Positions 52,093 through 62,678 of a stretch of DNA of 64,000 nucleotides are shown one piece after another (within the stretch, counting starts at the first letter, position 1; every line of letters begins with the position of its first letter). The stretch covers positions 3,162,001 through 3,226,000 of the forward strand of contig NZ_CP192056.1 of NCBI RefSeq assembly GCF_050942215.1. The letters run 5' to 3'. A program made the translations under genes and the position numbers. This DNA comes from Sphaerimonospora sp050942215. GTDB lineage: Bacteria > Actinomycetota > Actinomycetes > Streptosporangiales > Streptosporangiaceae. The notes below the pieces were generated by a model. It did not search any database. It was not told where the DNA came from and saw only the letters and a list, made by a program, of their open reading frames with translations.

Positions 52093-52711
52093 CGTGCTCC
52101 CGGCCCGCGGCCGACCGGGCCAGGGCGCGGACGACGCCCGTCAATCTGGAGATCTTGTCGAGCTCGGCCTGATGGAACGGCGGCCCCTGCGACCGGGCCA
52201 CGACCAGGTGCGCCCCGTCCATCGGCACGCACGCCAGGTGCAGCCCGTCCCTGGTCACGGCGGAGGCGCGCAGCGGGGTCAGGTCCGCCGCCGGCACCTC
52301 CTCCGGCGCCTGCCAGCTCCCGTGCAGCACCGAGCCGCTCCCGGAGTCGACCACGACCGCCCACTCGGCGCTCACCACGTCGGGGATCGCGTCCACCAGC
52401 GTGACGACCGCCCGTTCCGGTTCGCCCGCGACGTGGCCGAGCAGGTCGTAGTCGGGGTTCGTGCCGGGAGCCTCCCGCGTCGGCCACACCCCGTCGACCC
52501 GGACGCCGGGGACCACACAGATCCGGTCACGTAGCTCGCCGGGCTCGAACAGGCCGGGCCAGAAGACGGTGAAGTCGTCCACGGCGCGCCCGGCCTGCCG
52601 TTCCAGCACGGTGACCTGCAGAATGTCGGCGCCCATCACCCCGAAGGCACGGGCCACCTGCCCCAGCACTCCCGGGCGGTCCGGGAGCGAGACCCGCAGC
52701 CGCAGCAACAT
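52052..52711 (-). CDS. ACT-domain protein
   Basis: 219 aa from ATG 52711; the frame is open to 52849, but the first 46 codons lack similarity and a start site. An N-terminal ACT domain (LRVSLPDRPGVLGQVARAFGVMGADILQVTVL) is followed by a second alpha/beta region of unclear family (DVVSAEWAVVVDSGSG...GAHLVVARSQGPPFHQAELDKISRLTGVV), which resembles the end of GAF domains. It overlaps the convergent ATPase gene by 41 bp. It may sense an amino acid. Confidence 0.78.
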   Translation of the reverse strand: MLLRLRVSLPDRPGVLGQVARAFGVMGADILQVTVLERQAGRAVDDFTVFWPGLFEPGELRDRICVVPGVRVDGVWPTREAPGTNPDYDLLGHVAGEPERAVVTLVDAIPDVVSAEWAVVVDSGSGSVLHGSWQAPEEVPAADLTPLRASAVTRDGLHLACVPMDGAHLVVARSQGPPFHQAELDKISRLTGVVRALARSAAGREHASGAAGRSGCRSG

Positions 52712-52840
52712 GCCCACCACCTGCCTTCCTACCGGGCCGACACCACCAGTCTCCGACACGGATCGCTCCGCCGTCACGGCGGTGGGTCGGGCGAGGGCCG
52801 ATATCGGAGCGCGCACACGACCGCCGATCCCTGCCATCTC

Positions 52841-52934
52841 CTGCAGCAAGTTTCAGCACGAACTTGCAGACGTCCGATTAGCCCCACTTTTAACAACTTT
52901 GGTCGTGAATTTTCGCTATCGCGAAGTTTCTGCG
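52841..52934. promoter_or_regulatory. AAGTTTC-containing motifs between the ACT and kinase genes
   Basis: CAAGTT (52847-52852) is mirrored by AACTTG (52861-52866), flanked by CTGCAG and CAG. AAGTTTCAGC (52848-52857) and AAGTTTCTGC (52924-52933) match the core AAGTTTCCGC of the operator at 50577-50595. They are possible further sites for the same LacI protein. Confidence 0.4.
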
Positions 52935-52959
52935 AGATGACCATCAGTAGCCTCGGGGC

Positions 52960-54378
52960 ATGCCCCTCCCCTGGCCACGCGTACCGTCCCTCAGGGCGCG
53001 TCTGACGCTGATCGCCACAGCCGCCGCCGCGCTCGTGCTCATCCCGGTGGCGATCATCGCGGACATCGTCCTGCGGCACGGCATCGCCGACCGGATCTGG
53101 GACGACAGCCTGTCGACCGCGAGCAGGATCGCCGCGGAGGCCCAGGTGGAGCGGCTGCCGGACCCGCTGCCCACGAGCGGAAACGGCATCGACCTCATCG
53201 AGGTGGTCGCCTCGGACGGGCGGATAATGGCCGCCAGCACGGCGGCCAGGGATCCGCGCCGGCTCAGTCCCCTGCGTCCCGCCCCCGACTCACAGGTCAG
53301 CCGGGCCACCTCGTGCTCGCTCCCGCACGGCGAGTGCCTCTACGTGACCGCGGTCAAGGTCTCCCCCGAGCCGGACTCCGCCGTGGTGTACGCGGGCCGG
53401 GTCACCCCGGCCGTTCTCGGCACCCGGCTGCCGGAGCTGGGCTTCCTGCTCGCGTGCCTGCTGCTCTGCGGCGGGGTGGCATCGATCGCCTGGCTGGTCG
53501 CCGGACGCGCCCTGCGGCCCGTGGAGGCGATCAGGTCGGAGCTCGGGGAGGTCGCGCCGTCCAACCCCGGCTGCCGTGTGCCGGAACCGCCCGGTGACGA
53601 CGAGATCGCCAGGCTCGCCAGGACCGCCAACGACGCGCTGTCCCGGCTGGAGCGGTCGATCCAGCAGCAGCGGCAGTTCGCTGCCGACGCCTCGCACGAG
53701 TTGCGCACGCCCATAGCGGGGATCCGCGCCCAGCTGGAGTGCGCCCGCCTGCATCCGGAGGACACCGAGGAGGCCGTCGAGGCGGCGCTGCGCGACACGG
53801 GCAGGCTCGAGGCGATCGTGGCCGACCTGCTCCTGCTGGCGAGGCTGGGCACCGCGCCGTCCACCGTGCGCGAGCTCCTCGACCTCGGGGAGCTGCTCAC
53901 CGCCGAGGTCCGCTCCCGTCCGGTCGGGGTGCCGACGCACCTTCAGGTCATACCGGACGTGATGGTCAAAGGGCTGCGCCCGCAGCTCTGCCGGGTGGTG
54001 ACCAACCTGCTCGACAACGCCGAGCGGCACGCGGCGACGCGGGTGCACGCCGAGATCGGCCGGGTCGGCGACGAGACCGGTGAGCACGCCACGCTATCGG
54101 TGTTCAACGACGGCGAGCCCATTCCCGAGGCGGATCGCGACCGGATCTTCGAACGGTTCTACCGGCGCGACACCGCCAGGAGCAGGACGCACGGCGGGAC
54201 CGGACTCGGCCTGGCCATCGCCCGCGAGGTCGTGGAGTCGCACGGCGGCACGATCCACGTCGAGTGCGAGGACGCGGGCGTCCGGTTCGTCGTCAGGCTG
54301 CCACTGTCGCCCGGCCGGGACACGGCTCCCGGCCCGGCATCCGAGGCGACCTCCGGCACGACGTGCGGAGCCGCCTAG
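52960..54378 (+). CDS. membrane sensor histidine kinase (EnvZ/OmpR-type)
   Basis: 472 aa. Membrane helices at about 15-37 and 158-181 enclose an extracellular sensor of about 120 residues with two Cys (SCSLPHGECLY). A HAMP segment, HisKA with His246 (DASHELRTP) and an HATPase with N box (LLDNAERHA), DxGxP-type FNDGEPIPEADRDRIFERFYR and GGTGLGLAIA follow. No response regulator gene is adjacent, so it is an orphan kinase. The ATG at 52960 has no strong ribosome site. Confidence 0.92.
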   Translation: MPLPWPRVPSLRARLTLIATAAAALVLIPVAIIADIVLRHGIADRIWDDSLSTASRIAAEAQVERLPDPLPTSGNGIDLIEVVASDGRIMAASTAARDPRRLSPLRPAPDSQVSRATSCSLPHGECLYVTAVKVSPEPDSAVVYAGRVTPAVLGTRLPELGFLLACLLLCGGVASIAWLVAGRALRPVEAIRSELGEVAPSNPGCRVPEPPGDDEIARLARTANDALSRLERSIQQQRQFAADASHELRTPIAGIRAQLECARLHPEDTEEAVEAALRDTGRLEAIVADLLLLARLGTAPSTVRELLDLGELLTAEVRSRPVGVPTHLQVIPDVMVKGLRPQLCRVVTNLLDNAERHAATRVHAEIGRVGDETGEHATLSVFNDGEPIPEADRDRIFERFYRRDTARSRTHGGTGLGLAIAREVVESHGGTIHVECEDAGVRFVVRLPLSPGRDTAPGPASEATSGTTCGAA

Positions 54379-54465
54379 CACCTGGGCCGCGGTCTCCGGC
54401 TCGGCCTCCCGCTGAGGGCGGCCACGACGCAGCAGCGGCACGAGGACGTGAGTCGCTCGACGTTT

Positions 54466-54558
54466 CGCACGACTTTCGTGCGATTTGTTCACTGTTTACA
54501 TCGGAGCAGTTACGCTCTGTGTGTTTCCGCCGTCCAGCGCGCGGTTACGATCCCTGCC
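54466..54558 (+). promoter_or_regulatory. palindrome and leaderless promoter before the sulfatase gene
   Basis: CGCACGA-CTT-TCGTGCG (54466-54482) is a perfect 7-bp inverted repeat. TACGAT (54546-54551) is followed by 7 nt and the GTG at 54559, the same spacing as at edd. There is no ribosome site before this GTG. Confidence 0.45.
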
Positions 54559-56112
54559 GTGCCGTTCACGAAGAGAGCCCTGTTCCCCAAGAGAGCAGCG
54601 GTCCGCAGGAGAGCGCTGTTCCCGAAGAGGACGGCGGTCGCCGGGTGGCGCTCGCGATGGCCGGCCCGGCTGGCCGCCGCGCTCACCCTGTGCCTCGCGC
54701 TCTCCGGCATGACCCATGGTCAGCCCTCACGCGCGCAGCCCGCCACGCCCCATCGGCCGAACATCGTGTTCATCCTGGTGGACGACCTGGACGCCATGGA
54801 CCTCAGCCGGTTTCCCAACATCTGGAACCTGCTGGTCCGGCAGGGGGCGACCTTCTCCCGCTTCTTCGCCACCAACCCCTGGTGCTGCCCCTCCCGGTCG
54901 TCGATCCTGCGGTCGCAGTACATGCACAGCCACCATGTGATGAGCAACCGGCCGCCGACCGGCGGCTTCCCCAGGTTCCGGCCCCTGGAGACCTCCACGG
55001 TCGGGACATGGCTGCACGGCGCGGGCTACCGCACCGCCCTGCTGGGCAAGTACCTCAACGGCTATCCGACCGGCGCGAGCTGGTCGTACGTCCCGCGGGG
55101 CTGGGACGAGTGGGCGGTCCCCGTCACCAGGCTCTATCAGGAGTACGGCTACGCGCTCAACGAGAACGGGACCGTCCGGCAGTACGGCCACGCGGACGAC
55201 GACTACCTCGAGGACGTGCTCAGCGCGAAGGCCGGCGCGTTCGCCACCTCGACCACCGGGCCGTTCTTCCTCTACCTGGCCCCGGTCGCGCCCCATCTGC
55301 CCGCCAATTACGCCCCCAGGCACGCCGACGCGTTCAGCGACGAGATCGCACCCAGGACCGCGTCGTTCGACCAGGCCGACACCTCGGCCGAGCCGCTGTG
55401 GCTGAGAAAGCACGCGCCGCTGTCGGCGAAGGACGTGCGCAGGATCGACCGGGTGCACCGGAACCGGCTGCGCGCCATGCTGGGCGTCGACGACATGGTG
55501 GGCGCGCTGGTCTCCACCCTGGCCGAGACCGGCCGCCTGGACGACACCTACATCTTCTTCACCTCCGACAACGGCTTCCACCTGGGCCAGCATCGGCTGC
55601 GACCAGGTAAGACGACGCCCTTCGAGGAGGACATCCGCATCCCCCTCGTGGTCAGGGGCCCGGGCATCGTCCCCGGCAGCAGGATCGGCGCGCTGGCCTC
55701 GACGGTCGACCTCGCGCCCACGTTCGCCGAAATCGCCGGGACCATGGCGCCCGCGTTCGCCGAGGGCCGCTCGCTCGCCCCGCTCCTGCACGGCCGGGCG
55801 GTGCCGTGGCGCGACGCCGTGCTGGTCGAATTCGCCCACGCCGACTACTCGCCGAAGACCCCGCCCGACTACGGCGTGCTGCGCACCGACCATTACAGCT
55901 ACGTGGAGTACGCCACGGGTGAGCGACAACTCTACGACCTCAGCGACGATCCCGCGCAGATGCACAACCTCGCCGCGACGGCCGATCCCTTCCTGCTGGC
56001 CACCCTATCGGCGCGGCTGGCGATGTTGCGCGCTTGCACGGGTATCACCTGCCGGGTCGCGGACTCGGCGAGCGCGACCGGCGGTCGCGCCCCGCCGGCG
56101 CCGGTCCCGTGA
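54559..56112 (+). CDS. secreted or surface sulfatase (formylglycine type)
   Basis: 517 aa from GTG 54559; the frame is open to 54448, but that part gives no signal sequence and lies upstream of the promoter-like TACGAT. The basic N-terminus contains a duplicated RALFPKR motif (two copies 14 residues apart) before a hydrophobic export segment (RLAAALTLCLALSGM). The type I sulfatase site C-x-P-x-R (CCPSR, Cys109) would be converted to formylglycine. Metal ligands lie in FILVDDLDAMD and FTSDNGFHLG. It probably acts on a sulfated polymer or ester outside the cell. A strong hairpin follows. Confidence 0.88.
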   Translation: MPFTKRALFPKRAAVRRRALFPKRTAVAGWRSRWPARLAAALTLCLALSGMTHGQPSRAQPATPHRPNIVFILVDDLDAMDLSRFPNIWNLLVRQGATFSRFFATNPWCCPSRSSILRSQYMHSHHVMSNRPPTGGFPRFRPLETSTVGTWLHGAGYRTALLGKYLNGYPTGASWSYVPRGWDEWAVPVTRLYQEYGYALNENGTVRQYGHADDDYLEDVLSAKAGAFATSTTGPFFLYLAPVAPHLPANYAPRHADAFSDEIAPRTASFDQADTSAEPLWLRKHAPLSAKDVRRIDRVHRNRLRAMLGVDDMVGALVSTLAETGRLDDTYIFFTSDNGFHLGQHRLRPGKTTPFEEDIRIPLVVRGPGIVPGSRIGALASTVDLAPTFAEIAGTMAPAFAEGRSLAPLLHGRAVPWRDAVLVEFAHADYSPKTPPDYGVLRTDHYSYVEYATGERQLYDLSDDPAQMHNLAATADPFLLATLSARLAMLRACTGITCRVADSASATGGRAPPAPVP

Positions 56113-56130
56113 TCGGCGGGTCCGCCTCGG

Positions 56131-56160
56131 ATGGCCACCGCCCGGAGGGGCGGTGGCCAT
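56131..56160 (+). terminator. terminator after the sulfatase gene
   Basis: 13-bp perfect stem: ATGGCCACCGCCC (56131-56143) with GGGCGGTGGCCAT (56148-56160), 4-nt loop, followed by TCCCACGTTTCT. Confidence 0.75.
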
Positions 56161-56185
56161 TCCCACGTTTCTACCCATATGACCA

Positions 56186-56199
56186 TGGGAGCGCTCCCA
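56186..56199. promoter_or_regulatory. CebR box 1
   Basis: TGGGAGCGCTCCCA, identical to the established Streptomyces CebR site, 250 bp upstream of the binding-protein start. Lies in the 336-bp gap 56113-56448, which otherwise holds the sulfatase terminator and the operon promoter. Confidence 0.85.
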
Positions 56200-56272
56200 G
56201 GAGAGGTTCGTCCGGTTCTATCCCTTTTCTGAGCTCTAACACCCCGCGGAGTAACAGTTAGGTTTCAGCGTA

Positions 56273-56319
56273 TTGACGCCCGAGGGCCCAATAGAGGACT
56301 CTTCGTGGGAGCGCTCCCA
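56273..56319 (+). promoter_or_regulatory. cellobiose operon promoter with CebR box 2
   Basis: TTGACG (56273-56278) is a good -35; the -10 (near 56295-56302) is weak. The perfect box TGGGAGCGCTCCCA (56306-56319) lies where transcription should begin, so repressor binding would block initiation. With box 1 it is 120 bp apart, allowing looping. Confidence 0.75.
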
Positions 56320-56448
56320 ACCTTGGATTCGCAACGGGCACGGCAGCGCCGAGCAGCAGTTACAGATCACGGGCCGTCAGCTCGGGGACCGGCCTGAGAC
56401 ACAACCCTCCCAATGAGACTTCGGGATACCACCTGAGAGGGGTCCGCA

Positions 56449-57801
56449 ATGATTAGCAACTCGCGTCGCGGCAGAATGCTCGCGATCGCTGCGGCGTCCG
56501 CGCTCGCCCTGAGCGTCATCAGCGCCTGCAGCACCGACGACGGCGGCAGCAGCACGCCGTCCGACGGCGGGTCCTCGGCCGCGGCCGAGCCGGTCACCGT
56601 CGTCGTCCAGACCTTCGGTGGCGGTAAGAACTTCGGTTACCAAGAGGCGATCGACAAGTGGAACGCCGAGCACACCGACATCAAGATCAAGAATGACAAC
56701 CTGACCGACCAGTTCGAGCAGGTCTACTGGCCGCAGATGATCCAGTGGCTGCAGTCGGGTGCCGGTGCCGGCGACGTGATCGGCATCGACGAGGGCGGCA
56801 TGGGCCTCGCGAAGGCGCACCCCGAGTGGTGGGCCGACCTCGGCGAGCTCGGCCTCAGCGGCCGCAAGGCCGACTTCGCCGACTGGAAGTGGGAGAACGG
56901 CGTCACCGCCGACGGCAAGCTCTTCGGCCTCGGCACCGACATCGGCGGCATGAGCCTGTGCTACCGCAAGGACCTGTTCGAGAAGGCGGGCCTGCCCTCC
57001 GACCGCGAGGAGGTCAGCAAGCTCTGGCCCACCTGGGACGACTTCGTCAAGGTCGGCCACGAGTTCCAGGCCAAGGTCAAGAACACCAAGTTCGTCGACG
57101 GCACCAACACGCTCTACAACGTGGTCCTGGTGCAGGAGGCCGCCAAGAACGGCAACATCTCCTACTTCGACAAGGACAACAACCTCGTCATCGACTCGAA
57201 CCCGGCCGTCAAGGCCTCCTACGACTTCGCCGAGAAGATCAGCAAGGAGGGCCTCACCGCCAAGCTGCGCAACTTCACCGAAGAGTGGTTCACCGGCATG
57301 AAGAAGGGGCAGTTCGCCACCCTCGGCTGCCCGTCCTGGATGCTCGGCGTGGTCAGCGGTGACAACGCGGGCGGTCCGGAGGGCAAGGGCAAGTGGGACG
57401 TCGCGGCGGTGCCCGGCGGCGGCGGCAACTGGGGCGGCTCCTGGCTCGCGGTGCCCAAGCAGTCCAAGCACCCGAAGGAGGCCGCGCAGGTCCTCGACTA
57501 CCTCACCGGCAAGGACGCCCAGGTGAGCGTCTTCAACTTCGCCGGCAACATGCCCAGCAACACCCAGGCCCAGCAGGACCCGGCGGTCCAGGGCGCGAAG
57601 AACGAGTACTTCAACGACGCCCCGGTCGGTGAGATCTTCGCCAAGTCCGCCGCCGCGCTCCAGCCGGTCTTCCTCGGCGTCAAGCACGCCCAGGTGAAGA
57701 ACGCGGTGGAGTCGGTGGTCTCCGCCATCGACGACGGCTCGGTGTCGTACGCCGACGGCTGGAAGAGGATCGTCGACGACGCTACGAAGGCCGCGGGCTG
57801 A
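56449..57801 (+). CDS. cebE: cellobiose/oligosaccharide-binding lipoprotein, CebE-like
   Basis: 450 aa from ATG 56449 (GAGAGGGG upstream). Lipoprotein signal with lipobox ISAC (Cys27), then an Asp/Ser/Gly linker and a family 1 binding-protein fold (GGGKNFGYQEAIDKWNAEH, QSGAGAGDVIGIDEGG, GGGGNWGGSWLAVPKQSKHPKEAA). Regulation by CebR boxes and adjacent beta-glucosidases point to cellobiose or cellotriose as ligand. Confidence 0.9.
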   Translation: MISNSRRGRMLAIAAASALALSVISACSTDDGGSSTPSDGGSSAAAEPVTVVVQTFGGGKNFGYQEAIDKWNAEHTDIKIKNDNLTDQFEQVYWPQMIQWLQSGAGAGDVIGIDEGGMGLAKAHPEWWADLGELGLSGRKADFADWKWENGVTADGKLFGLGTDIGGMSLCYRKDLFEKAGLPSDREEVSKLWPTWDDFVKVGHEFQAKVKNTKFVDGTNTLYNVVLVQEAAKNGNISYFDKDNNLVIDSNPAVKASYDFAEKISKEGLTAKLRNFTEEWFTGMKKGQFATLGCPSWMLGVVSGDNAGGPEGKGKWDVAAVPGGGGNWGGSWLAVPKQSKHPKEAAQVLDYLTGKDAQVSVFNFAGNMPSNTQAQQDPAVQGAKNEYFNDAPVGEIFAKSAAALQPVFLGVKHAQVKNAVESVVSAIDDGSVSYADGWKRIVDDATKAAG

Positions 57802-57883
57802 CCCTTGCCCGCCAGGTGAACCGGCCCGCCGCAGCGGCACCCCGCCGGCGGGCCGGTCGCCTGCTTTCGCTGAAAGGTAACCC

Positions 57884-58858
57884 ATGAGCCTGCACGTCGA
57901 CGCCGGACAGCCCACCCGGGCACCGGTCCCACCCGGCAGGAGGCACGTCCGGCGGAACTCGTCCCGATCCTTCCGGAACTGGCTGGACCTCAAGGCCGCG
58001 CCGTACCTCCTGATCTCTCCGTACTACCTGCTCTTCCTGCTCTTCGGACTGTTCCCGCTCGCCTTCACGCTCTACTACTCCTTCTTCGACTACGACCTCA
58101 CCGGTACGGTCGATTGGACGGGGCTGGGCAACTACAGCGCGATGCTCGCCGACGCCGCCTTCTGGAAGGCGGTCGTCAACACGCTCGGCATGTTCGTCAT
58201 CGCGACGGTCCCGCAGATAATGCTGGCGCTCCTGCTCGCCAATGCGCTGAACAAGCGGTTCAGGGGCCAACTGCTCGTCCGTATGGGCGTCCTGCTCCCC
58301 CTCGTCACCTCGGTCGTCGCGGTCGCGGTCGTGTTCACCCAGCTCTACGGCCGGGACTGGGGTCTGATCAACTGGGTGTTCGGCTGGTTCGGGATCGACC
58401 CGATCTCCTGGAAGACCCAGCGCATCCCCTCCTGGATCGCCATCGCCACCATGGTCGACTGGCGGTGGACCGGCTACAACGCGATCATCTTCCTCGCCGG
58501 CATGCAGACGATCCCGAAGGACCTCTACGAGGCCGCCTCGATCGACGGCGCGACCCGGCGGCGCCAGTTCTGGCAGATCACCGTGCCGATGCTCCGGCCC
58601 ACCATGATCTTCGTGGTGCTGAACTCGACGATCGGCGGCCTCACACTGTTCGCCGAGCCGACCACGTTCTACAACGGCAACGTCCACGGCGGCACCGACA
58701 GCCAGTTCCAGACCGTCTCGATGTTCATCTTCGAGGAGGGCTTCCGGGAGTTCGACTTCGGCTACGCCTCCGCCGCGGCCTGGCTGCTGTTCCTGCTCAT
58801 CCTGATCGGATCGCTCATCAACTTCATGCTCATCCGCCGAATCGGGGGCAACAAGTGA
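57884..58858 (+). CDS. cebF: cellobiose ABC permease, CebF-like
   Basis: 324 aa, ATG 57884. About six membrane helices with EAA loop YEAASIDGATRRRQFWQITVPMLRP. The long basic N-terminal tail is usual for CebF. Its stop overlaps the next start (GTGA). Confidence 0.9.
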   Translation: MSLHVDAGQPTRAPVPPGRRHVRRNSSRSFRNWLDLKAAPYLLISPYYLLFLLFGLFPLAFTLYYSFFDYDLTGTVDWTGLGNYSAMLADAAFWKAVVNTLGMFVIATVPQIMLALLLANALNKRFRGQLLVRMGVLLPLVTSVVAVAVVFTQLYGRDWGLINWVFGWFGIDPISWKTQRIPSWIAIATMVDWRWTGYNAIIFLAGMQTIPKDLYEAASIDGATRRRQFWQITVPMLRPTMIFVVLNSTIGGLTLFAEPTTFYNGNVHGGTDSQFQTVSMFIFEEGFREFDFGYASAAAWLLFLLILIGSLINFMLIRRIGGNK

Positions 58859-59747
58859 CCACGCTCTCCGCGCCTGCCGGCACGCGGCGGCGCCGCCGCG
58901 CCACGGCACCGGGCGGGGCCGCCGGCATCTGGTCCGCCACACCGCTCACGAAGTTCATTCTCGCCGTGACGATCGTCATCTCGGCGTTTCCGCTCTACTG
59001 GATGATCGTCATCGCCTCGCGGTCCAACAGCGACGCCACCGACATCCCGCCGCCGTTCCTGCCCGGCGGCAACCTCGGCGAGAACATCCAGCGGGTGCTG
59101 TCCAACCCGGACGCGCACTACATGACCGGTCTGATCAACTCGATGATCATCTCCGTCGCGGTGACCGCTTCGGTGGTGGTGATCTCGACGTTCGCCGGTT
59201 TCGCCTTCGCCCGGCTGAAGTTCAAGGGTGGCAAGATCCTGCTGCTGCTGGTCCTGCTGACCATGATGGTGCCGCTGCAGCAGATGGGCATCGTGCCGCT
59301 CTACCGGCTGATGGTCAACCTTGAGTGGGTCGGCTCGATCAAGGCCGTGATCATGCCGTACCTGCTCAACGGCTTCGGCGTCTTCCTGATGACGCAGTAC
59401 ACGGACCAGGCCGTGCCGAACGAGCTGGTGGAGGCCGCCCGGGTGGACGGCGCGTCCACCGTGCGGATCTGGTTCAACGTCGTCCTGCCCGCCGTACGGC
59501 CCGGCATGGCGGTGCTCGGCATCAACACGTTCATGCTGACCTGGAACGACTTCATGTGGCCGCTGCTCGTGCTGACCCCGGACAACCCGACCGTCCAGGT
59601 CGCCATCAACTCGCTGAACGCGAAGTACGGCACGGACTACGTGCTGATCTTCAGCGGCACGCTGATGTCGATCCTCCCGCTCATCGTCGTTTTCATCGCG
59701 TTCGGCCGACAGATCATCGGCGGACTCATGGAAGGTGCAGTCAAAGC

Positions 59748-59751
<4 letters not shown>
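58855..59751 (+). CDS. cebG: cellobiose ABC permease, CebG-like
   Basis: 298 aa from GTG 58855 (GGGGGCAACAA upstream), overlapping cebF by 4 nt. Six helices and EAA loop VEAARVDGASTVRIWFNVVLPAVRP. The frame runs further upstream inside cebF but without meaning. It overlaps the beta-glucosidase gene by 4 nt. Confidence 0.9.
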
Positions 59752-61184
<1,433 letters not shown>

Positions 61185-61211
61185 GCGCAGATAGGACGAG
61201 GGGGCAACCAG

Positions 61212-62231
61212 ATGAACGGTGACCGCCGTTCGGGAGGTCGACCGACGCTCGAGGCGGTCGCCGCCCGCGCCGGAGTCGGCCGCGGCACGGTGTCGCGTGT
61301 GATCAACGGGTCACCCAAGGTCAGCGACAAAGCCCGGGACGCCGTGATGCAGGCCATCCAGGAGCTCGGGTACGTACCCAACCGGGCGGCGCGAACCCTG
61401 GTCACCAACCGGACGGACACCATCGCGCTGGTGGTGTCCGAGTCCGAACAGCGGGTCTTCGACGAGCCGTACTTCGCCGGGGTCATCCGCGGCATCGGCT
61501 CGGCGCTCGCGGAGACCGGTCTCCAGCTCATCCTGACCATGGCGCAGAACCGGCGCGAGCACGACCGGCTGGAGCACTACCTGACCGGTCAGCACGTGGA
61601 CGGCGTCCTGCTGACCTCGGTCCACGGCGCCGACCCCCTGCCGGGACGGCTGGAGAAGATGGGCGTGCCGACCGTGCTCGGTGGCCGTCCCGTCGGGCTG
61701 AACCCGTACAGCTACGTCGACATGGACAACCGGGCGGGCGCCCGGCAGGCGGTCAAATATCTGATCTCCAAGGGCCGCGGCCACATCGCCACGATCGCCG
61801 GTCCCCAGGACATGGGGGTGGGTGTCGACCGTCTCGCGGGATATCGCGACGCCCTGCTCGCCACCGGCATGACCGAGCGCGTCGCGTACGGAGACTTCTC
61901 CGAGGAGAGCGGCGAGGCGGCGATGCACGAACTGCTGGAGCGGCATCCGGACCTGGACGCCGTGTTCACGGCCTCGGACCCGATGGCGATGGGCGCGCTG
62001 CACGTGCTGAAGGAGCGGGGCATGCGGGTGCCCGACGACGTCGCGCTCATCGGCTTCGAGGACTCCAAGTTCGCGCTGCACACCGATCCCCCGCTCACCA
62101 GCGTGCACCAGCCGACCGAGGCGATGGGCAGGCAGATGGTGCAGCTGCTGATCGCCCGGATCAACGGTGAGCCGCTGGAACAGCCGGTCGTGATCCTCGA
62201 CACGCACCTGGTGATCCGCGCCTCCGCCTGA
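61212..62231 (+). CDS. cebR: LacI-family cellobiose repressor, CebR-like
   Basis: 339 aa from ATG 61212, 27 bp after bglC, GAGGGGG upstream. HTH TLEAVAARAGVGRGTVSRVINGSPKVSDKARD; effector domain with EQRVFDEPYFAGVIRGIG typical of the cellobiose regulator group. Three perfect TGGGAGCGCTCCCA boxes in the window support the identity. In Streptomyces cebR precedes or diverges from cebE; here it ends the operon, so it is self-regulated through the operon promoter. Confidence 0.92.
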   Translation: MNGDRRSGGRPTLEAVAARAGVGRGTVSRVINGSPKVSDKARDAVMQAIQELGYVPNRAARTLVTNRTDTIALVVSESEQRVFDEPYFAGVIRGIGSALAETGLQLILTMAQNRREHDRLEHYLTGQHVDGVLLTSVHGADPLPGRLEKMGVPTVLGGRPVGLNPYSYVDMDNRAGARQAVKYLISKGRGHIATIAGPQDMGVGVDRLAGYRDALLATGMTERVAYGDFSEESGEAAMHELLERHPDLDAVFTASDPMAMGALHVLKERGMRVPDDVALIGFEDSKFALHTDPPLTSVHQPTEAMGRQMVQLLIARINGEPLEQPVVILDTHLVIRASA

Positions 62232-62380
62232 CGGGGCCGCCGTAGGACCGCGGCGCTTCCCACGCGCCGACCGCCCGGCGGCGGAACCCGCGCCAGCCTC
62301 GCTTCCCTTCCGGAACGCGAAGGTCCGGCGAGCCCCCTCGGCATACCCGAGCCGCCGATCGCCCGCCACCCGTTCTCCCG

Positions 62381-62486
62381 CGGGCCTCGGCGAACTCGAT
62401 CTCACCGAGTCCGCCGAGGCCCGGGAACCGCGGATCCTCTCCAGAAACCGCCGATCCTCTCCGGGCACGGCGACCCTCTCCGGGAA
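62381..62486. repeat. hairpin and 20-bp tandem repeats after cebR
   Basis: A long hairpin (62381-62398 with 62406-62423, 17 of 18 paired: CGGGCCTCGGCG.ACTCG with CGAGT.CGCCGAGGCCCG) is followed by three units of a ~20-bp repeat (62428-62447, 62448-62467, 62468-62486; core GATCCTCTCC). The rest of the 447-bp gap 62232-62678 holds the next promoter. The hairpin probably terminates the ceb operon. Confidence 0.6.
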
Positions 62487-62523
62487 CGGCGGACCAGGGC
62501 GGATGCTCGGGCCTCTCCCGGGA

Positions 62524-62572
62524 TTGACAGCCATGACAGAGCCATTTAGGCTCCCTCGTGGGAGCGCTCCCA
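62524..62572 (+). promoter_or_regulatory. promoter with CebR box 3 before the second GH1 gene
   Basis: -35 TTGACA (62524-62529), 17-bp spacer, -10 TAGGCT (62547-62552), then the perfect box TGGGAGCGCTCCCA (62559-62572) beginning at the expected +1. The box is inside a longer palindrome CGTGGGAGCGCTCCCACG. Confidence 0.85.
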
Positions 62573-62678
62573 CGTGCGACGAGGCGGCGCCTCGATCAGG
62601 AGAGTGCTCCCCCATGACGGCCTGCGCCGCGGCGTTCGAGCGCCCGGAAGAATTTCTAGGTGAGATGGGAATGACGCG

